Shown here: piece by piece, positions 9,987-18,786 of the stretch
Layout: each line of letters starts with the position of its first letter
Numbering within the stretch: the stretch's first letter is position 1
DNA from: Acidobacteriota bacterium
GTDB lineage: Bacteria > Acidobacteriota > CAIWXX01
Direction: 5' to 3'
DNA length: 44,533 bases
NCBI GenBank assembly: GCA_016191015.1
Contig: JACPPM010000107.1
Span: forward strand, 1-44,533
Translations under genes and position numbers: made by a program
The notes under the pieces: model-generated
Seen by the model: the letters and a program-made list of their open reading frames with translations, nothing else
Database searches by the model: none
What the model was told of the DNA's origin: nothing

Positions 9987-10637
9987 CTATTCCTGGGGTT
10001 GCAAGGCCTTGACGTATTCGGATTCAGGATATTCTCTGAGCAGTCTCTGTTGCATCTGCTCGGCTTTCTCGGGCTGATTGTTTCTCCTATATGCAAGCGT
10101 GAGCCCGTAGTAGATACGGGGGATCGTGGCATTCGGCACCACCTTCGGATCCACTTCCAGACGCTTCAGCAGGTACTCGAAATCCTCGATGGCGTACTTC
10201 CCCCTGGAGAAGAGATCGGGGATGCCAAGGCTGTTGAATCCCCTCACCATCCGGACTAGATAGTTGTCCGGGCTCTTTGCGACCGCCTGATCCAGCAGGA
10301 TGAATCCTTTGTTGAGGCTTTCCACTTTCTCGTCCACGGCCGATGCATCCCGAGCCTTCTTCGTGTAGGAGCTGCCAAGGTAGACCATCGCAACGGGATT
10401 GCCCTCGTCCAGGCTCAGGGCCCGGTCGAGAGCCTCGATCGCCTTTCCGGGGTTCTCGGCATCATGATAGGCGCGGCCCAGATCGACCAGCAGCGACACG
10501 TTGCTCGGATCTTGCCTGACCTTCTCGTTCAGTTCCTCTGCCCGATCCTGGGCATGGTTCTTGGCGCAGCCCCATGGGGCCGAACAGGCGATGCAGAGCA
10601 TCACCGTGATTCTCACTGTGCGCATGAACATTCTTCT
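9987..10637 (-). CDS. TPR-like exported protein, possibly a lipoprotein
   Basis: Signal-like 'MFMRTVRITVMLCIACSAPWGC' then TPR-like repeats; exact start uncertain (ORF open to 10706). Confidence 0.75.
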   Translation of the reverse strand, partial: RRMFMRTVRITVMLCIACSAPWGCAKNHAQDRAEELNEKVRQDPSNVSLLVDLGRAYHDAENPGKAIEALDRALSLDEGNPVAMVYLGSSYTKKARDASAVDEKVESLNKGFILLDQAVAKSPDNYLVRMVRGFNSLGIPDLFSRGKYAIEDFEYLLKRLEVDPKVVPNATIPRIYYGLTLAYRRNNQPEKAEQMQQRLLREYPESEYVKALQPQE

Positions 10638-10653
10638 ATCTCCTTTCGGACAG

Positions 10654-11172
10654 TCACGTGGTCGATCCAGAACACGGAGCCTGAGTGCTACCGAGCTGCG
10701 GGGCACCTGCTGGCAATACGCGCGTCACCCCGACTGCAATCGCCAGGGCCAGCGGCGGCCCGAAAAGATAGTAGGGGTGGGGAAACAGCGTCACTGTGAG
10801 CAGGAATGCCGATCCGAACGCGAGAGTCAACACCAACGACCGGACTGCGTTCCATGTATTCCGGGTTGCCATCCGCGCGAGGAACAGCGCCGCCGAAAGG
10901 AGCGCGAATCCTCCATAGAAAAAACACCCCGCGTACGGTACCAGCGCCTGGTTCTTCATGATGACATACGTGACGAGCTGTGCCAGGAGAATGGGCACCA
11001 GCATCGCCCGGTACGGGGAGATGGTACGCTCGGCGAACCAATGACAGGCCAGGAGGGCGATTGTCAACGGCAGACCGACCCCGAAGGTAAGGTGGTATTG
11101 TTGGACCAGCAGGCCCCATATGATGACCGCGTAGTCGACGATCCAGGCTGCCGCAAGCGCCTTTCTGTTCAT
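10654..11172 (-). CDS. hypothetical multi-pass membrane protein
   Basis: 'MNRKALAAAWIVDYAVIIWGLLVQQYHLTFGVGLPLTIALLACHWF...' several hydrophobic helices; GGAGA RBS-like sequence upstream of the ATG at 11172. Confidence 0.7.
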   Translation of the reverse strand: MNRKALAAAWIVDYAVIIWGLLVQQYHLTFGVGLPLTIALLACHWFAERTISPYRAMLVPILLAQLVTYVIMKNQALVPYAGCFFYGGFALLSAALFLARMATRNTWNAVRSLVLTLAFGSAFLLTVTLFPHPYYLFGPPLALAIAVGVTRVLPAGAPQLGSTQAPCSGSTT

Positions 11173-11203
11173 CCGCATCTCTCCTTTGGTATGATCGGTC
11201 CAA

Positions 11204-11845
11204 CTATCGTGCACCGCTCTCCGCGCTTCCCATCCTTTTCAATTGTGCGGCAATCTCTCCCGCCTTGACGGTGTCGCCGGCCGCTTCGTAGATCCGCTGC
11301 AACAACGTATAGACGTTGGTCAGCTGGGACGCTGTCAACGTGCAGGAATCGGGCTGTGCGCAGGCCCCGATCAGGAACACGGCGTCGTCCCTGCAAGTGT
11401 CTGTCCGGTTGAAGAAACTCGGGAGATTGACGTTGTTCGACAGCCTGATGTAGCGGAGGAGGGGCTGCCGAGGATTGGCCTCGATGGTCTGATCCATGAT
11501 TGCCACCCCCTCCTGGACGAACTTCAGCTTGTTCGGCGGGAACCAGCTGTGCAATGCCTTGAGTGTCCACAGGCTCCCGAGGTACATGCGGGCGACGGCG
11601 TATTCTTTATCTTGAGAGGTGATCTTGCCGAGCGCCTCCTCGGCGATGGGGATCAAGTCGGGGTCGTGAGACGAGCGCGCCGTGTTGTGGCACAGAACTC
11701 CGTACTCGAAATACAGCGCGCTACCGGGCTGCTCCTGCAATTTCGCATAGAGGCTTTGTATCTCAGGGTATTTCTTCACCGGCGCCGGCGCGCAGAAGCA
11801 TGTCGTGGCTGCGAGAATCGTTGCCAGGATGATTCGTGTCATCAT
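11204..11845 (-). CDS. TPR-like exported protein/putative lipoprotein, paralogue of 9987..10637
   Basis: 'MMTRIILATILAATTCFCAPAPVKKYPEIQSLYAKLQ'; shares the pattern 'A-xx-YLG-S-xx-KA...G---DQ---A-P' and '--N---P-F-R' with 9987..10637. Confidence 0.7.
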   Translation of the reverse strand: MMTRIILATILAATTCFCAPAPVKKYPEIQSLYAKLQEQPGSALYFEYGVLCHNTARSSHDPDLIPIAEEALGKITSQDKEYAVARMYLGSLWTLKALHSWFPPNKLKFVQEGVAIMDQTIEANPRQPLLRYIRLSNNVNLPSFFNRTDTCRDDAVFLIGACAQPDSCTLTASQLTNVYTLLQRIYEAAGDTVKAGEIAAQLKRMGSAESGAR

Positions 11846-11859
11846 CGGAATGTGTCCTC

Positions 11860-12117
11860 CTACTCGACTTTTCTTCTCGTGGAGTTGCGCGTCGTGCTCC
11901 TCCTCCTGAGTCCCTTCCACAGTAGGAGCGACCCCACATTGATGAGCAGCACGGGCCAGAAGAACTTCCAGAGAGCTGTGGTATCGATTCCGATCTGTGG
12001 CAGGATCAACAGCACGCCTATCGATACAAGGATGATCCCCGACAGCATTGGTCCGAGGGGGTAACACAAGCCGACCCCGCGCCTGATGATGATTGTCTTC
12101 GGTCGTTCGTTGTTCAT
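11860..12117 (-). CDS. small two-TM protein (LiaF/DUF5668-like transmembrane segment)
   Basis: 'GPMLSGIILVSIGVLLILPQIGIDTTALWKFFWPVLLINVGSLLLWKGLRRR'. Confidence 0.65.
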   Translation of the reverse strand: MNNERPKTIIIRRGVGLCYPLGPMLSGIILVSIGVLLILPQIGIDTTALWKFFWPVLLINVGSLLLWKGLRRRSTTRNSTRRKVE

Positions 12118-12899
12118 GATGTTTCGCCTCGTCCTCCTGCTACTGTTGCACCCCGGGCCCCGCCGGGTTCCCCCATTTGCGAGCCGCCCTCGAGCTCCTG
12201 AAGGTCGAACCGTGGGCCGTGGCCGGGGATGATCGCATGGGTCCGGCCGGTGATTCGCTTCCTTCCCTCCAGTAGTTCCGCATGGTTCATCGTCAACGGA
12301 TCACTATCCCCGTCATTCACGAAATCTTCCTTCGAGACCACCACGTCGCCGGTCACGGTGAGTTTGCGGCCATCGGGTTCCTCGAGGCAGACCACCAAAT
12401 GCCCTGGCGTGTGGCCCGGAGTGTGCTCCAGCGTCAGAGCTTCGAGTCTGAGCGTGCTCCCCTGGAAGGCTTCGATGGAGCAGCGGTTTTCGTATACATA
12501 GTCCAGGACCTTCATGTTCAGCACGGCGAGGTTTACGAACGCCGTTTTTTGCCGGTCGGTCAGGTGCCCATAATGCCGCGCGACCATCTCCTCGATGCTC
12601 TCGCGCCCCCTGGCCATGATGTATTCCAGGTAGTGCATCTCATGCCTGGTGATAATCACTCTTGCGTGAGGAAACAGTTGGTTGTTGCCGCAGTGATCGT
12701 AATGAAGATGGGTATTGATGACGCAGTGGATCTGCTCCGGCTCCAGCCCCTCAGCGTGGAGACCACTCATCAACTTCGACCGCAAATGCACATTGCCGGT
12801 GTCAACGAGAATATTGTGCCGCCCCCTTATGAGGACCACGTTGGAGGAGAAATAAGGAAAGATGGTCCCCGCCATGATCACCGTGCACTCTGGAAGCAT
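12114..12899 (-). CDS. MBL-fold metallo-hydrolase
   Basis: 'INTHLHYDHCGNN' HxHxDH motif, 'HTPGHTPGHL', 'GDVV', C-terminal 'IIPGHGPRFD'. Confidence 0.92.
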   Translation of the reverse strand: MLPECTVIMAGTIFPYFSSNVVLIRGRHNILVDTGNVHLRSKLMSGLHAEGLEPEQIHCVINTHLHYDHCGNNQLFPHARVIITRHEMHYLEYIMARGRESIEEMVARHYGHLTDRQKTAFVNLAVLNMKVLDYVYENRCSIEAFQGSTLRLEALTLEHTPGHTPGHLVVCLEEPDGRKLTVTGDVVVSKEDFVNDGDSDPLTMNHAELLEGRKRITGRTHAIIPGHGPRFDLQELEGGSQMGEPGGARGATVAGGRGETS

Positions 12900-12932
12900 A
12901 TGGGGGTTGGCTCGCCTCTGCCGCAGACCGCG

Positions 12933-14519
12933 CTAGACGGCCCGCTTCTTCTTGGCGTTCAGTCCGAGCGCAATCGAATTCACGACCATGAAACTCTTCG
13001 GGACCTTATATTTCTCCAGCTTTTCCGTGCAATGCCTCCGCAGGGAGTCGACCGAAAATACCTGAGCGTCCTTGGGGACGACGATCGCCTTCAGCACGGT
13101 CCCCTTGATACGGTCTTTCGTCGGGACGATGATCCCATCACTGATCAACCCGCTGTCGAGCAGGGTGTCCTCGACTTCATGGATCGAGACTTTCTCCCCA
13201 CCGGTGTTGATGATGTGCTTACGCCCGTTGATGTGGATGTTTCCTTCTTCGTCCATCCACCCGTAGTCACCGGTCCTGAGAAAGCCGCTTTCAGTGAGGG
13301 GCACCGAATGCTTGTGGTGAGGATAGTACCCGATCATCACGTTACTGCCGTAAATCGCGATTTCCCCGACCTGGTTGGAAGGCAGCGCGTTCCCCGCTTC
13401 ATCCACGATCTCAACAAGAATATTGGGATTCGCTTTTCCTACCGACCGGCTCTTCTTCCCCAGCGAATCGACGTGCAGCGTGGAGATCCGTGGCCCGCCC
13501 TCCGTAAGGCCGTAGGTGACGGCCATACTGACCCCGGGAAACGCCTTCTTCAGTTTACCGAGGGAGACCGGAGAGACCTTCTCCCCCCCGATAGTGAAGA
13601 GACGCAGCGAGCTGATGTCGGATTGGGCGATGCCGGAGGATCGAAGTAGGATCTCGTATGTGGCGGGTGTCGCAGAAAACGTCGTGATCTTTTCCCGTTC
13701 GACGTTTCGCAAGAATCCGCTGGCCATGAATACACTCCCGCCGATGACCAGAGTCCCACCCACGAACAGATGCGAAATCATCTGGTTCACGATCGTATAG
13801 CAGTATGTCATCGGGAGGCAGATTAGCGTCCTGTCCGTGTCCGTGAATCTCAGTGCGCACAGATTCGAGACAGCGTTGCTGATGATATTGTGGTGCGACA
13901 GAAGCACACCCTTCGGATGCCCGCTCGTACCCGAGGTATAGATGAGGACGGCTGGATCTTTGTCAACCCGACGCCTGTCATGTCCGTTGGTATCGGTGCC
14001 CTGCTCCTGCGCGAGCCGCCCAACCTCGGCGTTGGTATGCCCAAAGAAGTCAGTGAGGATGGAGGATTCATCGAGCTGGGCCATCCCCTGGAACCGACGC
14101 CGGAGCGCCGGCCTTGTGATGATGAAACGGGGCTTCACCTCATGGAGGATGGCATGCAAGTTTTTTTGCTGCAGGTTGATATTCAAGGGAACCACGATGG
14201 CAGCTGCGCGCAATATCGAGAAGAACGCGATGATGTATTCGGAGGAATTCTCCAGCAAGAGCACCACTCGGTCCTTCGGCTGGCACCCCTTCTCCCGAAG
14301 CCCTCTTGCGTAGAAACGGATGAGACCTTCGAGCTCGGAATAGGTAAGGCGAACCAAGGGTGTCACCACGGCCTCCTTCTCCGGATAGAAGGTCTGGGCC
14401 CAGGGGATGATCTGGTCGATCAGCTTCGGATACCGCTCGATGATGCCGATGAGGGATGTGGATTTCTCTTGGAACATAGAGGTGATGGATTTTGATTCCT
14501 GTGTGGACGGTCGTCCCAC
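12933..14519 (-). CDS. AMP-dependent acyl-CoA/acyl-ACP synthetase (class I adenylate-forming ligase)
   Basis: 'LIYTSGTSGHPKGVLLSH', 'VTYGLTEGGPRIS', 'FLRTGDYGWMDEEGNIHINGRKHIINTGGEKVSIHEVE'; possible alternative ATG at 14477. Confidence 0.93.
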   Translation of the reverse strand: MGRPSTQESKSITSMFQEKSTSLIGIIERYPKLIDQIIPWAQTFYPEKEAVVTPLVRLTYSELEGLIRFYARGLREKGCQPKDRVVLLLENSSEYIIAFFSILRAAAIVVPLNINLQQKNLHAILHEVKPRFIITRPALRRRFQGMAQLDESSILTDFFGHTNAEVGRLAQEQGTDTNGHDRRRVDKDPAVLIYTSGTSGHPKGVLLSHHNIISNAVSNLCALRFTDTDRTLICLPMTYCYTIVNQMISHLFVGGTLVIGGSVFMASGFLRNVEREKITTFSATPATYEILLRSSGIAQSDISSLRLFTIGGEKVSPVSLGKLKKAFPGVSMAVTYGLTEGGPRISTLHVDSLGKKSRSVGKANPNILVEIVDEAGNALPSNQVGEIAIYGSNVMIGYYPHHKHSVPLTESGFLRTGDYGWMDEEGNIHINGRKHIINTGGEKVSIHEVEDTLLDSGLISDGIIVPTKDRIKGTVLKAIVVPKDAQVFSVDSLRRHCTEKLEKYKVPKSFMVVNSIALGLNAKKKRAV

Positions 14520-14524
14520 AGAAT

Positions 14525-14788
14525 TCAGTTCTGCACTTCGAGCTTCTTCCTCTCGATATATGCCGCAAGGGTCTTGACGGACTGGAAATCACTCTCGTCT
14601 GACCCCTCGAAATTCACGCCGAAGCGATTGCTCAGACTGGTCGCAACTTCGAGCGCTTCCAAGGAGTCCAGTCCCAATCCGTTGACCGGATCGAACAAGA
14701 GCGTCTCTTCCTTGAACTCGTTGGGATCGATCATCAGCTTGAGATCGCGTAACAGCGTTTCTCTCGTTTGTTGTTCCAGTTCGGTCAT
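14525..14788 (-). CDS. acyl carrier protein
   Basis: 87 aa; phosphopantetheine site 'GLGLDSLEALEVATSLSNRFGV'. Confidence 0.93.
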   Translation of the reverse strand: MTELEQQTRETLLRDLKLMIDPNEFKEETLLFDPVNGLGLDSLEALEVATSLSNRFGVNFEGSDESDFQSVKTLAAYIERKKLEVQN

Positions 14789-14792
14789 GAGC

Positions 14793-16004
14793 TCAGCTCC
14801 TTTTCTTCGTGACTACTACACTGGCCATATTCCCGGCAAAAGCAAAGGAATTGGAAAGAGCGGTTTCGAACGGCGCTTCGACCGCTCGGTTGGGAACAAA
14901 ATTCACCTGTTCGAACCCATCGATCGGCGAAGTGAAATTGATCGTCGGCGGAATGAAGCCTTGATCCATCGCGATCAGGGTCGCCGCCAGCTCGATACTT
15001 CCGGCCGCCCCGAGAGTATGCCCGATCATCGATTTCGTCGAGCTGATGTAGAGGCGGGTCATCCTGTCGCCGAACAGCCGCTGGATCGCCAGCAGTTCCA
15101 TGGGGTCATTCGAGTCGGTCCCGGTGCCGTGGGCATTGATGTAATCGACGTCGGCAGGAGTGAGGTTGGCGTCTTCGAGACACTGCTGCATGGCCCGGTA
15201 GGCTCCATCGCCGGTCGGATCCGGAGCGGTTGCATGGTAGGCCTCGTTGACCAGCCCGTAGCCACCGACGTACCCGTATGTCCTAACTCCCCTGGCCCGG
15301 GCGTGCTCCTCCTCCTCGAGCACCAGAATCGCCGCCGCGTCTCCCAGCATGATGCCGTCGCGTTCCTTCGTGAACGGCCGGCACACCGACTTGGTCATGG
15401 CCTGCAGTGAGTTGAATCCAGTAAAAGACACCTCGGAGAAGATGTCCGCTCCGCCCGCGAGCATCACATCGCAGCGGCCGTGCCGGATCATGTCGAGCCC
15501 GTACCCGATCGAAGTGGTGCCGGAGGAGCACGCTGTGGAAATCGTCTGGTTCGGACCACGGGTGCCGAAACGCTTGCTGATGGTGCCGGCGATGGTTGGC
15601 GTGGAATGCAGGAGCAACTCGTAGTCGATGCCCTGTCCTGCCAGCTTCTGGCGCATGTACTTGATCAACGCGAAATTCCCGCCGTGGGATGTGCCGAGCG
15701 AGACGCCGACACGAAACGGATCCTCGCGGGCGAAGTCCATCCTGGCGTCCCGAACCGCCTCCTCGGCAGCCATCTGCGCGATAGCTGCGATCTGCGTGAT
15801 CTCCATCGCCTCCAGCTCGGTCGGGTCATAGCCGACCATCGCCCCCTTGCGGGTTCGGTAGACTGGATCAGAGAAATCGTAACGGGTTATGTCCTTCTGC
15901 CCGCTCGTGCCGAGCTTCAGGTTCTCTGCGAACTCCGCCGCATCTCTCCCGATCGACGAAACTGTCCCGATCCCGGTGACAACGATCTTCTTTGTCTGTT
16001 TCAT
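14793..16004 (-). CDS. beta-ketoacyl-ACP synthase (FabF-like KS, complete C-H-H triad)
   Basis: 'TISTACSSGTTSIGYG' Cys, 'INAHGTGTDSND' His, 'MIGHTLGAAGSIE' His. Confidence 0.95.
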   Translation of the reverse strand: MKQTKKIVVTGIGTVSSIGRDAAEFAENLKLGTSGQKDITRYDFSDPVYRTRKGAMVGYDPTELEAMEITQIAAIAQMAAEEAVRDARMDFAREDPFRVGVSLGTSHGGNFALIKYMRQKLAGQGIDYELLLHSTPTIAGTISKRFGTRGPNQTISTACSSGTTSIGYGLDMIRHGRCDVMLAGGADIFSEVSFTGFNSLQAMTKSVCRPFTKERDGIMLGDAAAILVLEEEEHARARGVRTYGYVGGYGLVNEAYHATAPDPTGDGAYRAMQQCLEDANLTPADVDYINAHGTGTDSNDPMELLAIQRLFGDRMTRLYISSTKSMIGHTLGAAGSIELAATLIAMDQGFIPPTINFTSPIDGFEQVNFVPNRAVEAPFETALSNSFAFAGNMASVVVTKKRS

Positions 16005-16040
16005 GCTCTCGCCTCCGATTGACGGGCGGCGCGATTGCCG

Positions 16041-16808
16041 CTAGATGGTGATCCCACCATCCACCACCATGACCTGGCCGACAAGGTAGTCCACCCTGTC
16101 ACCGGCCAGCATCGACACCAGTTCCGCAACTTCCTCGATCCGTCCCATCCGCTGGATCGGGATGTTGGGCATCATGCCCTTGATGACGTTTTCCGGGAGC
16201 TGTGTAGTCATGTCGGTCTCAATGAATCCAGGCGCGACACAATTGACGGTGATGTTCAATCTCACCACCTCCCGGGCCAATGCCTTGCTGAAGCCGATGA
16301 TGGCTGCCTTCGAAGCAGAATAGCTGGTGTTCCCGGCAGTCCCGCGGATTCCGCTGACCGAGCTCATGTTGATGATCTTCCCGTATTTCTTCTGGATCAT
16401 ATGAGGCAACACAGCTTTGCAGCAGTTCATCACGCCCCCGAGGTTCACTTTGACCACTTCCCACCAATCTTCTTCTTTGGTGAAATTCAAGAAAGCTCCG
16501 CCCTTTGAAGCCGTCGAGTAGATGCCGGCATTGTTGATCAGCACATCGATCTTCTGCTCCTGCGCGATGATCTGATCGACCATGGCCTTCACCTGCTTGC
16601 TGTCGGAGACGTCGGCGGAGATGATCTGGGCCCGCTGCCCGGCACCGGTGATCTCGTCGCAGATCTTCCTCGCCTCGTCTTCGCGCGAGCGGTAGTTGAC
16701 ATAGACTGTGCATCCGTCACCAGCAAGTTTGCGTACAACGGCTTTCCCAATGCCCCGCGACCCGCCGGTCACCAGAGCAACTTTTCGTTTCCTCTCCTGC
16801 TCGCTCAC
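16041..16808 (-). CDS. 3-oxoacyl-ACP reductase (FabG-like SDR)
   Basis: 'VTGGSRGIGKAV', 'INNAGI', 'SYSASKAAIIGFSKALARE' (YxxxK). Confidence 0.95.
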   Translation of the reverse strand: MSEQERKRKVALVTGGSRGIGKAVVRKLAGDGCTVYVNYRSREDEARKICDEITGAGQRAQIISADVSDSKQVKAMVDQIIAQEQKIDVLINNAGIYSTASKGGAFLNFTKEEDWWEVVKVNLGGVMNCCKAVLPHMIQKKYGKIINMSSVSGIRGTAGNTSYSASKAAIIGFSKALAREVVRLNITVNCVAPGFIETDMTTQLPENVIKGMMPNIPIQRMGRIEEVAELVSMLAGDRVDYLVGQVMVVDGGITI

Positions 16809-16820
16809 TGCTTCCCCTCC

Positions 16821-18038
16821 TTAGTGTCCGTACTTCTGCATCAGGATGGACACGTTGTTGCCCCCGATGTGGTGCCCGTTGGTGACCACGCGCCGAAGCG
16901 GCTTCTGGAGAGGTGCGCCGCGGACCGGGTCGGCGGGGCACGCATCATCAACCTCCTGCAGGCCAGCCACGGGATACACCTCCCCGTCTTCCATCATCAA
17001 CGCGCTGGCGATAACGGACAACGTCTCGCCGGACCCCCATGTCTCCCCGATCGACCCCTTTATCGACGTGAGGGCCGTCTCGACATTCGGGAACAGCCTC
17101 CGAACCGCCACGGCTTCGGTTTCATCTATTCCTCGCATCGACGGCGCGAGGCCGTTGACCAGATCGACCGAGGCCGGGTCAACGTCGGTCCTCTCCAGCA
17201 GCAGACGCATGCAGTGGTAGATGTCGTCCGGCGATCTTTGGTTGATCCACTTGTTCATGACACCGTCGCACAGCATGGTGTAGTCGAGCAGCTCGGCATA
17301 CGCCTTTACTCCACGCTTCTCCGCGCTCTCCGCCGATTCCAGAACTACCATCCCCGCGCCTTCCCCCGTGATCAGACCGTCCCGCGCTCTGTCGTAGGGC
17401 CGGCACGTACCGCTGCGCGAAAAGAGGCCCAACTTCGAATAGGTGACGAAACCATCCTCGGTCACATGATCCGTTCCGCCGCACAAGACGATATCGGCTT
17501 GTCCCTTTTTGATGATCTCGTACCCGTAGCCGATGCTGCTGCTCCCCATGATCACCGTACTGCACCCCTTCAGCTTGTAACGGATCGACAACGGGGCCGC
17601 CGGCGCGTTCGCGACGGTCTGTGCGAAGGTGAGCGGACTGACGGCCGCTGGTCCCCGCGTGTAGAGCGTCATCAGAAAATCCCGGGTTACTTCCATTGAT
17701 CCGTTGGCTGTGTTGAACACAAGGCCAACGCGCTCGGGCGCAACCTCGCCGTCGACGCTATCCAACCTCGCATCGCTGATAGCCAGCTGCGTGGCGACAG
17801 CCAGGAATTGTGAGTTGAGGGCCATGCGACGCACATTGATGCCCTGGAGGTACTTCAACGGGTTGAAGTCTGTGATCAGCCCGGCGCACTTGTGGTCCAA
17901 GGACGACACATCGAAGCGTTGCACGGGTCCAAACCCGTTTCTAGCCTCCCGCAGACCGTCCCGGAAAGCATCCTTGGCGATGCCGATAGGGGTCACCGGG
18001 CCCAACCCGGTGATAACTATTCTGATGTCTTCGGACAT
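16821..18038 (-). CDS. beta-ketoacyl synthase-like protein lacking the catalytic triad (chain-length-factor-like)
   Basis: KS fold co-linear with 14793..16004, but 'STVIMGSSSIGYG' replaces 'TACSSGTTSIGYG', 'VNGLAPSMRG' replaces 'INAHGTGTDS', 'SIGETWGSGE' replaces 'MIGHTLGAAG'. Confidence 0.88.
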   Translation of the reverse strand: MSEDIRIVITGLGPVTPIGIAKDAFRDGLREARNGFGPVQRFDVSSLDHKCAGLITDFNPLKYLQGINVRRMALNSQFLAVATQLAISDARLDSVDGEVAPERVGLVFNTANGSMEVTRDFLMTLYTRGPAAVSPLTFAQTVANAPAAPLSIRYKLKGCSTVIMGSSSIGYGYEIIKKGQADIVLCGGTDHVTEDGFVTYSKLGLFSRSGTCRPYDRARDGLITGEGAGMVVLESAESAEKRGVKAYAELLDYTMLCDGVMNKWINQRSPDDIYHCMRLLLERTDVDPASVDLVNGLAPSMRGIDETEAVAVRRLFPNVETALTSIKGSIGETWGSGETLSVIASALMMEDGEVYPVAGLQEVDDACPADPVRGAPLQKPLRRVVTNGHHIGGNNVSILMQKYGH

Positions 18039-18095
18039 TTGAACAAACCTTTGTTATGGAGTTGTTTCAGGGGCAGTCTTCGAACATGGCGCGCG

Positions 18096-18241
18096 TCGCG
18101 CGCAATTGGAATGATGGAATGATGGAGTGATGGAATAGTGGGTTTCGGAGGGGAGCAGCCGGGGCAATGGGGAGTTCTTGGCAATGGGCCGCTTTGGCGC
18201 GGCTGCAGCGCCCATCATTCCAACATTCCACTATTCCGCTC
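18096..18241. repeat. intergenic repeat with GGAATGATGG/GGAATAGTGG units and inverted counterparts
   Basis: 'ggaatgatggaatgatggagtgatggaatagtgg' on the left; 'ccatcattccaacattccactattcc' on the right, in inverted orientation. Confidence 0.7.
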
Positions 18242-18311
18242 GAACCGTCCACAGACTTTCGGCGAGCCATTGATTCTCAATTGGTTGGAGAGTTTCCGAG
18301 ACGTCGGATTG

Positions 18312-18740
18312 TCATTGTTGCTGGATCATCAGCGTGAGGAACCCTCGCGCCACCTTCCTGCCAGCGACGACCACCTCTGCCTCATACGTGATGAACTTCG
18401 ACACTTTCTTGCTCACGCGGCATGTAATCATGAGGCTGTCTCCTGGTACCGCGGGATTGTAGAATTTCATCTGGCTGACCTCGACCAGGAAACCGATCTT
18501 GCGCCCTTCCTCAGGCGGACACGATTGGCGGAACAGCAGACCAGCCGTCTGCGCCATGCTCTCGATCAAGAGCGCCCCCGGGACGATCGGCACATCCGGG
18601 AAGTGACCGTCGAAATACGCCTCGTTGATCGTCACGTTTTTCAGCGCGGTGATCGAATCCGTCGTGGTCTCCAGAACCCGATCGACCAGCAAGAACGGGT
18701 ATCGGTGGGGAAGATATTTCCGGATTTCCGCAATGTTCAT
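18312..18740 (-). CDS. 3-hydroxyacyl-ACP dehydratase (FabZ-like)
   Basis: 'YLPHRYPFLLVDRVLE', 'GHFPDVPIVPGALLIESMAQTAGLL'. Confidence 0.94.
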   Translation of the reverse strand: MNIAEIRKYLPHRYPFLLVDRVLETTTDSITALKNVTINEAYFDGHFPDVPIVPGALLIESMAQTAGLLFRQSCPPEEGRKIGFLVEVSQMKFYNPAVPGDSLMITCRVSKKVSKFITYEAEVVVAGRKVARGFLTLMIQQQ

Positions 18741-18786
18741 GCTGCTCAACCGCGCCCTCTCGCCACGAGTCCTCCCTTTGTGGAGC

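Noticed and set aside
12282-13649. 455-aa plus-strand ORF antisense to the MBL and AMP-ligase genes
   Set aside because: Overlaps genes with clear motifs on the other strand; no recognisable domain.
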